Shown here piece after piece: positions 51,321 through 64,000 of a stretch of 64,000 nt of DNA. Position 1 is the first letter of the stretch. Each line of letters begins with the position of its first letter. The DNA comes from Terriglobus roseus DSM 18391 (lineage in GTDB: Bacteria > Acidobacteriota > Terriglobia > Terriglobales > Acidobacteriaceae). Below the pieces are notes generated by a model. The model saw nothing but the letters and a program-made list of their open reading frames with translations, ran no database searches and was not told the origin of the DNA. The stretch spans positions 868,001-932,000 of the forward strand of contig NC_018014.1 of the NCBI RefSeq assembly GCF_000265425.1, written 5' to 3'. The position numbers and the translations under genes are program-made.

Positions 51321-52442
51321 ATGACGACAGCGAAGAAGGTTGACGGCGGTAAGGTGCGGTACGCAGTGGTTGGCGCGGGTTGGATCTCGCAGACCGCACT
51401 GCTGCCTGGCGTGGAACACACGGGTAACTCTGTGGTGACGACGATTGTTACCGGTCACGAATACAAGACGGAGAAGCTGGCCGAGAAGTATCCGACGATT
51501 GAGCATGGCTATAGCTATGAGGAGTACGACGACTTCTTGAAGGCCGATGTGGCGGATGCTGTGTACCTGGCGACGCCTAACTTCGACCATGTTGAGCTTG
51601 CCGTGAAGACGCTGGAAGCGGGGCTGCATCTGCTGCTGGAAAAGCCCATGGCTGTGAGCGTGGATGAGTGTCAACGCATCATTGCCGCGTCGCAGAAGAC
51701 AGGTGCGAAGTTGATGGTTGCGTACCGGCTGCATTTTGAGCCGGGGACGCTGAAGGCGCTGGAGCGTGTGCGGTCGGGCGAGCTTGGGACGATTCGGTAC
51801 TTTAATTCGAGCTTCTCGCAGCTGGTGAGCGGGCAGAACCATCGCGCGAAGAATGGTTACTGGGCGGGACCGCTGCCGGATATGGGCCCGTATCCGATTA
51901 ACATGGTGCGGACTCTCTTCGGTGCGGAACCGATCGAGGTATTTGCGACCGGCGTGAACACCGATGAGAAATACAACTTCGATGACACGGTTGCCGTGAC
52001 GATGAAGTTCGATGCAAACCGCATTGCGGCGTTCGTAGTGAGTTATAGCGGACAGGATCTAGATGACTTCCGTATCGTGGGCGAGCTTGGCAGCCTGTAC
52101 AGCGATCCCGCTTACGGTATGCCGGGCGGTGTGGCGCATGTGGTCAAGATCGATATGAAGGAAAGCAAAGAGAGCTTTAACAAGACAGACCAGTTTGGCG
52201 GGGAGTTGAAGTACTTCTCAGAGTGCGTGATCAACGGTACGGATCCGGAGCCGGATGGCGAGGAAGGCATGCTGGATGTGCGCATCCTGGTGGCAGCGGA
52301 GCAGTCGTTGAAGACTGGCATGCCGGTGAAGTTGCAGCCATATAAGCGGACCCGTCGTGCGGTAAGTGAGCAAGTGCAGAAGCTTAGCCCGGTGAAATTG
52401 CCGGAGTTGATCGGTGCGCATAAACCCAGCGACGGGCAATAA
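51321..52442 (+). CDS. Gfo/Idh/MocA family oxidoreductase
   Basis: The 373-residue protein has an N-terminal Rossmann domain (YAVVGAGWISQTALLPGV, LATPNFDHVELAVKTLEAGLHLLLEKPMAVS, whose EKP carries the catalytic-site Lys) and a C-terminal alpha/beta substrate domain. It resembles glucose-fructose oxidoreductase-type enzymes, with the sheet region RYFNSSFSQLVSGQNHRAKNGYWAGPLPDMGPYPINM (key part DMGPYPINM). No signal peptide is seen, so it would be cytosolic and use NAD(P). Substrate unknown. AGAGGATAGAAGAG precedes the ATG. Confidence 0.9.
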   Translation: MTTAKKVDGGKVRYAVVGAGWISQTALLPGVEHTGNSVVTTIVTGHEYKTEKLAEKYPTIEHGYSYEEYDDFLKADVADAVYLATPNFDHVELAVKTLEAGLHLLLEKPMAVSVDECQRIIAASQKTGAKLMVAYRLHFEPGTLKALERVRSGELGTIRYFNSSFSQLVSGQNHRAKNGYWAGPLPDMGPYPINMVRTLFGAEPIEVFATGVNTDEKYNFDDTVAVTMKFDANRIAAFVVSYSGQDLDDFRIVGELGSLYSDPAYGMPGGVAHVVKIDMKESKESFNKTDQFGGELKYFSECVINGTDPEPDGEEGMLDVRILVAAEQSLKTGMPVKLQPYKRTRRAVSEQVQKLSPVKLPELIGAHKPSDGQ

Positions 52443-52470
52443 GACCTGATTCTCTAGATGCATAAAAAGA

Positions 52471-52497
52471 ACCGGCCACCCTTAGATGGTGGCCGGT
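52471..52497. terminator. Bidirectional intrinsic terminator
   Basis: Arms ACCGGCCACC and GGTGGCCGGT around CTTAGAT, with CTTTTAT on the plus strand and TTCTTTTTATG on the minus strand, lie between the convergent Gfo/Idh and amine oxidase genes. Confidence 0.9.
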
Positions 52498-52516
52498 CTT
52501 TTATGTGTGGTGATGT

Positions 52517-54079
52517 CTAACTTTTCGTCATAGAAACGATGTGAGCCACGGCCTTGTGTGCAGAGAGTGCCGCCCCCTCTTGCCAGCCGACGATGCGGCT
52601 GACATAGTCGCCTGCCAGCATTAGCGCACCTTCCGGTTGAATCAACTGGCTATAAGCAGCCTGCGATTCGTCCAAGTGATTGTTCGCATAACAGCCAATG
52701 CTGTACGGGACCTTCGTCCACTCGATGTAGATGGGTTTCGTAAGATGTTGGCCGCAGCCCGGGTGCAGAAGGTTGACGCTGTTCCGGGATGATTCGAGGC
52801 GACCCTGCATCGTGGGGATCTTGCCGAGCGCGGTGAGATGACCTTTCTCATCGCCGATGGCGTTGAAGCCTGAGAGGATGACGCCGGTCTTCGAGAACAT
52901 CTTGTCGCTGGGGTACCAGACGAGATCGACGGGCTGATCGAGGAAGGAGATGCCGCCGTAGATGTTGTGCTCCTTCTCCCAGAAGCGCGGTGCTTCCCAT
53001 GCCATTTTGTAGAGCGCCGCCATGGGCATGCCGTGAAAGGCCTTTTGCATCGCCGGGCTAAAGTCGTTCGGAATGCCCTGCAATACGCTGATGGGTAGCG
53101 TACAGATGCAGAAGTCAGCTTTCACTTCCCTGGACTCGTTGCCGGATTTGTAGGCGATGCGCACGCCGCTGGCAGTCTTGCGAATCTCGCTGACGGGGCA
53201 GTCGTACTGGATGAGGCCTTTGAGCGATTCTGCAAAGGCGTACGGGATGCGGTCCATGCCGCCGACGGGCTGGAACATGGTGGCCTGCCAGTCGATCTGG
53301 TCTTCGTAGAACTCGGCCTTGGAGAAGTTTGCGACGAGCAGGTCATGGAGCGGTATCGTGTCGTGCAGCTTGCTCTGATCAGCACCGGCACCGCGCGGTG
53401 TAACGAAGCCTGCGCGTGTGGTGCCGTGATACTTTGCCTTCTTATCGAGATCTCCATAGCCAGCAAGGAAGTCCAGCAAGAGCTTCGAGTCCTCGCCGCT
53501 GAGTTCTTCATCGAGCGCGCGTTTGTTGATGGATTTGGTGAGTAGTTCTGCGATGTAGCCACGGGTGTCGTAGACGGCCTGGCGCTGTTCGACGGGTTTG
53601 CCGCTGTTCAGTTTGTCGGACTGAAGCAGCGCAGAGCGCGAGACGTTGACTTCCACTTCCAGCGGGACGCCGAGCTCTGAGCAGTAACCGAGGATTGTCT
53701 TGTGGATGGACGGGAGCCGCGCGGGACCGGCGTTGAGGTAGTGTCCGTCTTCCCAGGTGCAGCTTTGCTTCGTACCGTCCGTGAAGACGACGTCGGTTCC
53801 TTTGCCTACGCTCCAGTTGCGGCCGCCGGGACGGTTGCGGGCTTCGAGGATGGAGACGGTGTAGCCGGCCTTTCGCAACTCGTACGCCGAGACGAGTCCA
53901 GCGATTCCCGCGCCGAGGACGACGACCGACTTGCCTTGCCCAAGTGTGGATGAGAGTGGCGGCAGTGCTGAGGCTTCGGCATTGCCGAGCAGGCCGAGTG
54001 CATTCATGGTGGAGAATGCGGCGGAGTAGCCACCGAGATGCGCAACGCGATTGAGGAAGCTGCGACGAGTCAGGCTCAT
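52517..54079 (-). CDS. Tat-exported flavin amine oxidase
   Basis: The 520-residue protein starts with a Tat signal (SLTRRSFLNRVAHLGGYSA). The FAD domain opens VVVLGAGIAGLVSAYELRKAG and ILEARNRPGGRNWS. Later parts (GHYLNAGPARLPSIHKTILG, WQATMFQPVGGMDRIPYAFAES and a C-terminal GALMLAGDYVSRIVGWQEGA) are those of monoamine/L-amino-acid oxidases, the last being the second FAD block. It probably oxidises an amine or amino acid in the periplasm, producing hydrogen peroxide and ammonia. Exporting the folded flavoprotein requires the tatBC products. A 220-base spacer separates it from the ilvE terminator. Confidence 0.92.
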   Translation of the reverse strand: MSLTRRSFLNRVAHLGGYSAAFSTMNALGLLGNAEASALPPLSSTLGQGKSVVVLGAGIAGLVSAYELRKAGYTVSILEARNRPGGRNWSVGKGTDVVFTDGTKQSCTWEDGHYLNAGPARLPSIHKTILGYCSELGVPLEVEVNVSRSALLQSDKLNSGKPVEQRQAVYDTRGYIAELLTKSINKRALDEELSGEDSKLLLDFLAGYGDLDKKAKYHGTTRAGFVTPRGAGADQSKLHDTIPLHDLLVANFSKAEFYEDQIDWQATMFQPVGGMDRIPYAFAESLKGLIQYDCPVSEIRKTASGVRIAYKSGNESREVKADFCICTLPISVLQGIPNDFSPAMQKAFHGMPMAALYKMAWEAPRFWEKEHNIYGGISFLDQPVDLVWYPSDKMFSKTGVILSGFNAIGDEKGHLTALGKIPTMQGRLESSRNSVNLLHPGCGQHLTKPIYIEWTKVPYSIGCYANNHLDESQAAYSQLIQPEGALMLAGDYVSRIVGWQEGAALSAHKAVAHIVSMTKS

Positions 54080-54251
54080 GAGCGATATCCCTTCGTGGGG
54101 TGCGGCTGCGCCTGCGCGCGGGTATGCCGCGGCACTGCGTTGAATTGGTTAGGGGAACTAACTACGAAGGTATCGGAGGGGAGCGGTCGACGCAAGGTGA
54201 TTGCGCGCGTGGCTTTTCTGGAGCTGGATCGGGGGAACGCGGGGCAAACAA

Positions 54252-54280
54252 AACGGGCCTGCTTTGGCGGCAGGCCCGTT
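54252..54280 (-). terminator. Intrinsic terminator of ilvE
   Basis: Arms AACGGGCCTGC and GCAGGCCCGTT; on the minus strand they are followed by TTGTTTG, as expected after ilvE. Confidence 0.8.
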
Positions 54281-54300
54281 GGCGATGCGACTGTGAGGGT

Positions 54301-55248
54301 TTAGGCGGTGACTGCTTCTGCTTCTTCGACCTTCACGTTGACCGGCGTGAGCCAGCCGAAGCGGTCTGCCGTGGTGCCGTTGACCAGGGCGAAGAACTCA
54401 TCATGCAGTTGCTTCGTGACAGGACCCATGGTGCCGTCGCCGATGACGATGCGATCGACCGAGCGCAGGTGCGAGACCTCTGCAGCGGTACCGGTGAAGA
54501 AGGCCTCGTCGCAGAGGTACAGCATCTCGCGGGGCATGGCCTGCTCGATCACTTCGATACCAAGTTCGCGCGCGATCTGGATGACGGAGGCGCGGGTGAT
54601 GCCGTTGAGGACGGAGTTCGCGAGGGGCGACGTGAGCAGCTTGCCTTCGCGGACAAGGAAGAGGTTCTCGCCGGAGCCTTCACTAAGGTAGCCGTTGCGA
54701 TCGAGTGCGATGCCTTCCGCGTAGCCATTGATCTCCGCTTCCATACGGATCAACTGCGAGTTCATGTAGTTGGCGCCGGCCTTTGCGAGTGAAGGCATGG
54801 TATTGGGTGCGAGGCGGTTCCAGCTGGAGACACAGACGTCTGCGCCCTGGTGGCCTGGCATGTACTTGCCCCATGGGAAGTTCGCGATGTAGATCTCAAC
54901 CGGCGACTTGAGCGGGTTGACGCCGATTTCGCCATAGCCGCGGAAGGCGACGGGGCGGATATAGCAGGGGGCGACGCCGTTGGTCTCGACGACGCTGACG
55001 ACTGCCTCCATCAGTTGATCCAACGTATAGGGGAGGGGCATGCGGTAGATGCGCGCGGAGTCGATGAAGCGCTGCATGTGTTCACGCAGACGGAATACGC
55101 CGGCCTTCTCTCCCTGTGTATAGGCGCGAATGCCCTCAAAAACCGACGAGCCGTAGTGGACCACGTGCGACATCACGTGGATGTTTGCGTCGGCCCAGGG
55201 GATCAGTGAACCGTTGTGCCAGATCTTGTCGGTGGTTTGGATGGGCAT
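54301..55248 (-). CDS. ilvE: Branched-chain amino acid aminotransferase
   Basis: The 315-residue fold-type IV PLP enzyme opens IWHNGSLIPWADANIHVMSHVVHYGSSVFEGIRAY (key part HVVHYGSSVFEGIR). It contains RPVAFRGYGEIG, the NSQLIRMEAEINGYAEGIAL block, YLSEGSGENLFLVREG, GITRASVIQIARELG and FFTGTAAEVSHLRSVDRIVIG. These match IlvE of the class I type, which transaminates valine, leucine and isoleucine with glutamate. The start is ATG 55248. The gene stands alone; the rRNA operon begins 1.1 kb beyond. Confidence 0.94.
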   Translation of the reverse strand: MPIQTTDKIWHNGSLIPWADANIHVMSHVVHYGSSVFEGIRAYTQGEKAGVFRLREHMQRFIDSARIYRMPLPYTLDQLMEAVVSVVETNGVAPCYIRPVAFRGYGEIGVNPLKSPVEIYIANFPWGKYMPGHQGADVCVSSWNRLAPNTMPSLAKAGANYMNSQLIRMEAEINGYAEGIALDRNGYLSEGSGENLFLVREGKLLTSPLANSVLNGITRASVIQIARELGIEVIEQAMPREMLYLCDEAFFTGTAAEVSHLRSVDRIVIGDGTMGPVTKQLHDEFFALVNGTTADRFGWLTPVNVKVEEAEAVTA

Positions 55249-55952
55249 AGTGGAGCCTCAATAGTCGCAGTCGCGAGAAAATAAGGGTATCAAAAGGGCA
55301 TTGTCGAGTGCCTCATTGTTAGGGCGCCTCCTCGCGAGCAAAATCTTTAAGACGTGTTCACCCAATGTTTACGGGGTGATTATCGCGATGTAGCGGAGGT
55401 TTTCCTCAGTTGCCTGGAGAGACGGGGTTGCAGAGCACGGCTGGCTCCGGTAATGTCAATCAAGTCGAGCGCAGTTGTGAGGCGCGAAACAAAGCGGAGA
55501 ACATTACCGCTTGACGCAAGCAGAAGTCGCTTGTATAAAAGAAAAGTCGATCAGGCGGGCGGTATGTCGCGGATCGAGTGGGTAGCCGGAAGGCAGCCTG
55601 CGGCGTAAGACTCGCGAGAGCGGCACAGCAGTCCAAGCGTTTGTCACGCATGATTGGTATCGGGGGCCTTCGGGTCCTGGTCAATCCAAAGACAAGCCCA
55701 AGACACTGCAGTAAAGATTAGGGGCCTACGCTCCGGGACAGACGTTCGCGTTTGCTCCTTTGGATGGTTTGAGATTTCTGGTGCTGTAAAGCTGTGCGCC
55801 AAGCGTGAAGCCTTTGTGGTTTGAGGGTGGAGCGGCTGGAGCGCGAATTCGCGAGAGTCATCGCTGCTTTTAGCTATTTCCAATTCGTGGCCGCGGGCCT
55901 ACGTCGACCATGAGGATCGAGAAGCGAACGAAATAGTATAGAAGCGAGCGAG

Positions 55953-55981
55953 TTGACAGGCAAGCGAAATCGCGATACTCT
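55953..55981 (+). promoter_or_regulatory. Sigma-70-type promoter of the rRNA operon
   Basis: A perfect TTGACA (55953-55958) and TACTCT (55976-55981; four of six consensus -10 bases) are separated by exactly 17 bases. Transcription would start near 55988, about 370 bases before the 16S gene. Confidence 0.7.
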
Positions 55982-56202
55982 AGAAAAGTTGGTGAACGGC
56001 AGTCGAGAGCGAAAGCGACGCGGTCCTGGTAGGAGCTACGAAGTAGCAACCGGGAAGCAGCGAGCGAGTAGAAAGTGACTTACTTGTTAAGTCCCAAATC
56101 AAGACCATTGCAGCCCATACAAGTTCGAGGACACAACCGTTGAGTCTATGACTTACGGCGTCCTTGATCCAAAGCAGACGGCTTAGGCCTGATCTGACAA
56201 GG

Positions 56203-56214
56203 ATCTTTGACAAC
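56203..56214 (+). promoter_or_regulatory. boxA-like antitermination element before 16S
   Basis: ATCTTTGACAAC resembles the rRNA boxA (TGCTCTTTAACAA). A related TGTTTGACAAC stands before the 23S gene at 58516, as expected for Nus-factor antitermination on both parts of the operon. Confidence 0.5.
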
Positions 56215-56353
56215 ATAGTTGAACGTGCCAGTCGTGAGATGCATTGGACCTTACGGTTTAGTCATTCTCACTTGTTTTAAACCGGCTAGCTTTCGAGGCT
56301 AGACCGGGCACCTATGCTAACCACCTCCGTGAGTTAGTAAGTGCAACCAGCAT

Positions 56354-57855
<1,502 letters not shown>

Positions 57856-58149
57856 CTAAAGAGAACCAGTCTGACAAAGTCAAAACGCTCTGCGTATCGC
57901 AGACGGCCATTGTGCCGAGTTCGACTGAGGTCAGACAACCTCCAGGATTTATCCTGGAGAGCTTGAACTAAGCCTCTCTTTGGTCTAATACCCATCTATG
58001 CGATGGTCATCACTGGCGTAGCCGGTGAGCACGTTCAACTGTGTCCTCGAAAATCTTTCGAGAGCCAACTGCGTTTGCAGTGAGCTCAAGGTAAATCAGA
58101 GGGTTGCCGGCAGGTGTCCGCAAGGGCTCTGCCGGTATCGCCCTGATCT

Positions 58150-58226
<77 letters not shown>

Positions 58227-58280
58227 CAACCTCTTGATTGGAAGCCGCGCGAGCGGTACTCTGATTAAGTTGTTCTGAAT

Positions 58281-58356
58281 GGGGCTGTAGCTCAGTTGGG
58301 AGAGCGCCTGCTTTGCAAGCAGGATGTCATCGGTTCGATCCCGGTCAGCTCCACCA
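58281..58356 (+). tRNA. tRNA-Ala (TGC anticodon)
   Basis: Acceptor stem GGGGCTG with CAGCTCC, anticodon TGC at 58314-58316, T loop TTCGATC and an encoded CCA. It follows tRNA-Ile by 54 bases in the spacer. Confidence 0.96.
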
Positions 58357-58693
58357 TTTACTCGAAAGATAGAGTCTGTATGAGGTTGAGGAAGCTACTT
58401 TGGTAGTGATCCTGAGCCTTGGACAGAACGCGTGTGGCGTCTGGGAAACCGGAGCAGCACGAGGAAAAGTCCCACACCCCAGGGTGTGCTGGTGAGCGGT
58501 ATCGCTTGCTTGTGATGTTTGACAACTGAATAGATTGGGTAAATATAACTACAAGGCTGAGCCTTCAGTTTCCCGGGTTTTCTCTGGGAGTAAAGCTGAA
58601 GATTTAGTGTTGAGTGTCTTTAGGATAATAAAACGGCGAAGTAAAGGACTAAAGCATTAGCAGAGTATGTTTCTGCGTGCGAGTAAATTCTAT
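58357..58693. other. tRNA-Ala to 23S spacer
   Basis: This 337-base transcribed spacer holds a boxA-like sequence at 58516 and the left arm of the 23S processing stem at 58669-58695. I see no gene in it. Confidence 0.7.
58516..58527 (+). promoter_or_regulatory. boxA-like element before 23S
   Basis: TGTTTGACAACT shares the TTTGACAAC core with the element at 56203 before the 16S gene. Its position inside the spacer fits a second antitermination site. Confidence 0.5.

Positions 58694-58695
<2 letters not shown>
58669..58695 (+). other. Left arm of 23S processing stem
   Basis: GTTTCTGCG and GAGTAAATTCTATGA in this stretch are complementary to TCATAGAATTTACTC and CGCAGAAAC at 61640-61665. The two arms would form a long, nearly perfect double helix enclosing the 23S RNA, the expected RNase III substrate. 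Confidence 0.85.
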
Positions 58696-61639
<2,944 letters not shown>

Positions 61640-61642
<3 letters not shown>

Positions 61643-61665
61643 TAGAATTTACTCTGCGCAGAAAC
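61640..61665 (+). other. Right arm of 23S processing stem
   Basis: TCATAGAATTTACTC (61640-61654) and CGCAGAAAC (61657-61665) pair with the left arm at 58669-58695. Confidence 0.85.
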
Positions 61666-61821
61666 ATTCGTTTTTTGTCCTGAGACATTCGACACAAGCT
61701 AAGTAGTTATGTTCGGAGCGCAAGCTCTGCGACGAAACTAAGTACGAAAATTACGAAGTATATGTCTACTCAATCTATTCAGTCGTGAAACTTCGCAGCG
61801 TGAGCGCGAGTTTTGACAATT

Positions 61822-61939
<118 letters not shown>

Positions 61940-61947
61940 TAAACATA

Positions 61948-61975
61948 AAGGCCCACTCTTCGGAGTGGGCCTTTT
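61948..61975 (+). terminator. Intrinsic terminator of the rRNA operon
   Basis: AAGGCCCACTC and GAGTGGGCCTT surround TTCG and are followed by TTGATTT. The UUCG tetraloop on a GC-rich stem is a typical strong terminator. Confidence 0.95.
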
Positions 61976-62021
61976 GATTTTGCTGGTAACAGGAATGCCT
62001 GGTGTGATGCGGGTTCAGGCT

Positions 62022-64000
62022 CTAACGGGTACCGTAAGTCGCGCAGTATCGGCCGTGGGCGGCTGGAAATACGACGTAATGCACGCCCGCAAAACTCATC
62101 CCGCGAATGGTGACGGGCTGACCGTTGCGGCGGAGGGAGGCCACCTCCTCCGCTGCCACAGTCGACGGGAGCAGCACCTCAAGGCCGTGCGCTCCGATGC
62201 CTGACTCGATCATGAAACAGACTTGCTGGCCGGACCATTGAATATCGCGGAACTTCGATGCGTTACGTCCGTCAAGCCATTTCAATAGCTGTGCAGCCGT
62301 GATGATCGGTACCTGCCGCTTCTTCGCGGAGGCGATGATCTCCTCGGCGCTTGCGGATTTGGCCTCGTCGTTGTGCATGTTTGCGGTGAAGACACCGAGA
62401 TACTCGGATTCGCCTAGCGCGTTGTCCAACAGAGTGTTGACAGTGAAGGGATAGGACTGGCCGGATTCGTCCGTCATCTGCGTTGGTGCCTGGTAGACGT
62501 CGATGAGTTCTCCCTGGCGCGTAGCGAAGCGCATTGGCAGCGCGGATCCGGTAAAGAGGCCAGGCTTGTCCTGCACCCATATCGCCGGCCAGTAATAGTA
62601 GTTGGTGTCCAGGCGTATGTTGTGAGCCAGTTCAACCTGCGGCTGCGTGTCGTAGTCGCCCCAGGTGATGCAGTCCGTGCGATTGCTGACTGGAGGGGGG
62701 AGCCCGGGGTACTTGGCCTCGAAGCCCTTGAGTTGCTGCGTGTAAAGACTGTCTACAAAGCCACGGTCCATTTGTCGGAGCTCGACGCCTGCGTTGTTCT
62801 TTTCAAGCTTGGTCGGCCAGTCAGTGCAGGCTGTGTAGACGTGGAGATCGACCTCAAAGCCTTTGCTGACGAAGTAGTACGCCTGTTCCGCTGTGATGGA
62901 GCCTTCGAAGATATTGGAGGTGGAGCGTATGCACTCCCAGTGATCGACGGAGCAGTTCGGTGCGCTGTCGCGCTCATACCTAGCGAACCTGCGCGTGGTG
63001 CCGCCATGTCCATGGTCGTCGCCTGTGAGGACGATGACTGCCTTCAGGCCTCTCGGCAGATACCAGAAGCGGGGCAGCGGCTTGTTCGCTGCACTGGCGA
63101 GCAGGATGAGATTGGCAAGGAGCCTCTGCTGTATGTCAGCCTGCGGGACGGCGATGAGGCTGGGGTCGACCCAGTCTAGCTGGGGATCGCTCGCGCTTGC
63201 ACCGTAGAAGAGGTCGTCGGACCTGATGGGTCGCATTCCATCACGCTCGATGCCGGACCAATCGGGATTCCCCTGGCGTGTGTAGACGACAGACCTGGCC
63301 AGGTCGTAGCTGAAGACGGTGGCGCTGCCTTTGCCAATCTGCAGTGTGCTTACGGCGGGGTACTGCGTTGCCGTCTTGTCGTCGCGGTAGAGGGAGGCGA
63401 TGGTCGTGGCGTTGCTGTCGTATCGATACGCGTCCCCGTGCCACTGCATCGGGCGCTGAAGAAGCCCGGCTGCGGCAGGCACCTTTGGGTTCAATTTAAG
63501 GTATCCGTTGTGCTGAATGGGGCCACCGGATGCGGTCACCGCAAGGTACCAGCCAAGACTCGCGGCGAGCGGCGGCGAAGGGCGCATTGCGATGAGATTG
63601 CCGCCCGCCTTGACCCAATCAGTGAAGAGACGAATGTGACTGGCGTCCACCGGTATCTCGCCGATCAACGCTATGTTGTATTTTGAAAGCTCTGAGGCCG
63701 AGACGTTTTCGATGTCTGCAACAGTGAAGAAATTCAGGCCTTCGCTTCGGAGAACTTCTGCGTAGTACTGGCTGAAACCGATTGTTTTACTCGTAACGAG
63801 CAGGAGCGGTCCACCAGGGCCTTCCTGCACGGATGCGGGTGGGCTAATCCCGACGGTGAAGTTCCATGTCTTAGGAGCGGACAGGCCGTGGTTGTACCGG
63901 TCTCGAAGGCCTTGCCTGCCTGCTGCCAGTGTCACCGTGTAAGTCACTCCTTCGCGAAGTTTTGCCGCGGATTGCATGGTGGCGGCTTGAGACGCAACGT
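62022..64000 (-). CDS. Large exported protein with Big_5-type Ig-like domain, 5' end outside window
   Basis: The frame is open to the right edge of the window and the ATG at 63977 falls inside a domain, so the N-terminus is missing. The visible part begins with the end of a Big_5 (SbsA-type) Ig module (EGVTYTVTLAAGRQGLRD, LSAPKTWNFTV). A region follows with LLLVTSKTIGFSQYYAEVLRSEGLNFFTVADIENV, as in N,N-dimethylformamidase-like or glutamine-amidotransferase-type folds. A second half reads AVIVLTGDDHGHGGTTRRFARY and FEVDLHVYTACTD, similar to polysaccharide-deacetylase barrels (D-D and H motifs). A C-terminal beta-sandwich-like part closes it. It is probably an extracellular carbohydrate-active or surface protein; no function is assigned. 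Confidence 0.7.
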   Translation of the reverse strand, partial: VASQAATMQSAAKLREGVTYTVTLAAGRQGLRDRYNHGLSAPKTWNFTVGISPPASVQEGPGGPLLLVTSKTIGFSQYYAEVLRSEGLNFFTVADIENVSASELSKYNIALIGEIPVDASHIRLFTDWVKAGGNLIAMRPSPPLAASLGWYLAVTASGGPIQHNGYLKLNPKVPAAAGLLQRPMQWHGDAYRYDSNATTIASLYRDDKTATQYPAVSTLQIGKGSATVFSYDLARSVVYTRQGNPDWSGIERDGMRPIRSDDLFYGASASDPQLDWVDPSLIAVPQADIQQRLLANLILLASAANKPLPRFWYLPRGLKAVIVLTGDDHGHGGTTRRFARYERDSAPNCSVDHWECIRSTSNIFEGSITAEQAYYFVSKGFEVDLHVYTACTDWPTKLEKNNAGVELRQMDRGFVDSLYTQQLKGFEAKYPGLPPPVSNRTDCITWGDYDTQPQVELAHNIRLDTNYYYWPAIWVQDKPGLFTGSALPMRFATRQGELIDVYQAPTQMTDESGQSYPFTVNTLLDNALGESEYLGVFTANMHNDEAKSASAEEIIASAKKRQVPIITAAQLLKWLDGRNASKFRDIQWSGQQVCFMIESGIGAHGLEVLLPSTVAAEEVASLRRNGQPVTIRGMSFAGVHYVVFPAAHGRYCATYGTR

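Larger units (their letters stand above)
55249..56353. other. rRNA operon leader and spacer
   Basis: No supported gene lies in these 1105 bases; the short open frames lack family similarity. The right part carries the rRNA promoter at 55953 and a boxA-like sequence at 56203, and is the transcribed leader. Stretches rich in GAAGCG/GAGCGA motifs occur around 55918-55970. The left 700 bases show nothing I can name. Confidence 0.5.

Noticed and set aside
55460-55883. Short minus-strand frames upstream of the rRNA promoter
   Set aside because: No family pattern, no ribosome sites, and they overlap one another in different frames.
56207-56235. TTGACA at 56207 as second rRNA promoter
   Set aside because: No -10-like sequence lies at 16-18 bases; the stretch fits boxA better, also because it recurs before 23S.

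Overview
The window is a chromosomal segment of a Gram-negative acidobacterium. The 16S rRNA gene (about 56354-57855) has the look of Acidobacteriaceae (subdivision 1, the Terriglobus/Granulicella/Edaphobacter group). The coding style agrees: many Tat-type secreted proteins, YncE-like beta-propellers, IPT/Big-domain secreted proteins and menaquinone synthesis. The genus is inferred from memory of such sequences, not from a search.

Layout. 1-8.4 kb: the start of a CDF cation transporter running off the left edge, a secreted TIM-barrel epimerase, a zinc alcohol dehydrogenase, aroB-menG with overlapping stop and start, a winged-helix regulator, an Alx/TerC membrane protein, tatB-tatC and a DUF2203 protein. 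8.5-12.6 kb: a Fur/PerR regulator, then three exported proteins (propeller, SH3, carboxypeptidase-regulatory-like). 12.8-16 kb: a KDO/surface-sugar block (kdsD, kdsA, DegT aminotransferase). 16.3-24.1 kb: hfq-hflX, a qorB/hxlR-type divergent pair, an EAL-PAS phosphodiesterase and an adenosine deaminase. 24.2-25.5 kb: a class D-like sortase abutting a secreted protein with a C-terminal sorting tail. 25.6-34.2 kb: sucCD, trpD-bestrophin, two tandem small secreted paralogues, an S1/P1 nuclease, a NIPSNAP protein, DUF1440 and trxB.

34.3-36.7 kb is an accessory patch. It holds small, mostly unrecognised genes spaced 500-720 bases apart by copies of an imperfect palindrome. 36.8-55.2 kb: DUF4188, a TetR/SDR pair, yggS-DUF167, MBL hydrolase, YihY, an orphan molybdopterin oxidoreductase subunit, a Na+/solute symporter, two overlapping genes for exported proteins (one a matrixin-like protein with a destroyed zinc motif), NDH-2, Gfo/Idh, a Tat-exported amine oxidase and ilvE. 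56-62 kb is a complete rRNA operon, 16S-tRNA-Ile-tRNA-Ala-23S-5S, with promoter, boxA-like sites, a 23S processing stem and a terminator. A large exported protein with a Big_5-type domain runs off the right edge.

Noncoding structure is unusually rich. Besides ordinary intrinsic terminators there are dispersed intergenic palindromes, several ending in GGGGCACCC, which recur as mosaics at 6.4, 12.6, 13.8, 14.7, 18.2 and 34.3 kb. A distinct palindrome family built on GGGTTTTCGGAAAC is confined to the 34-36.7 kb patch. The items I rate most worth following up are the sortase/substrate pair, the palindrome-spaced cassette-like patch, and the overlapping pair of a possible NTR/TIMP-like protein and a pseudo-matrixin. 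All functional assignments rest on motif recognition by eye.
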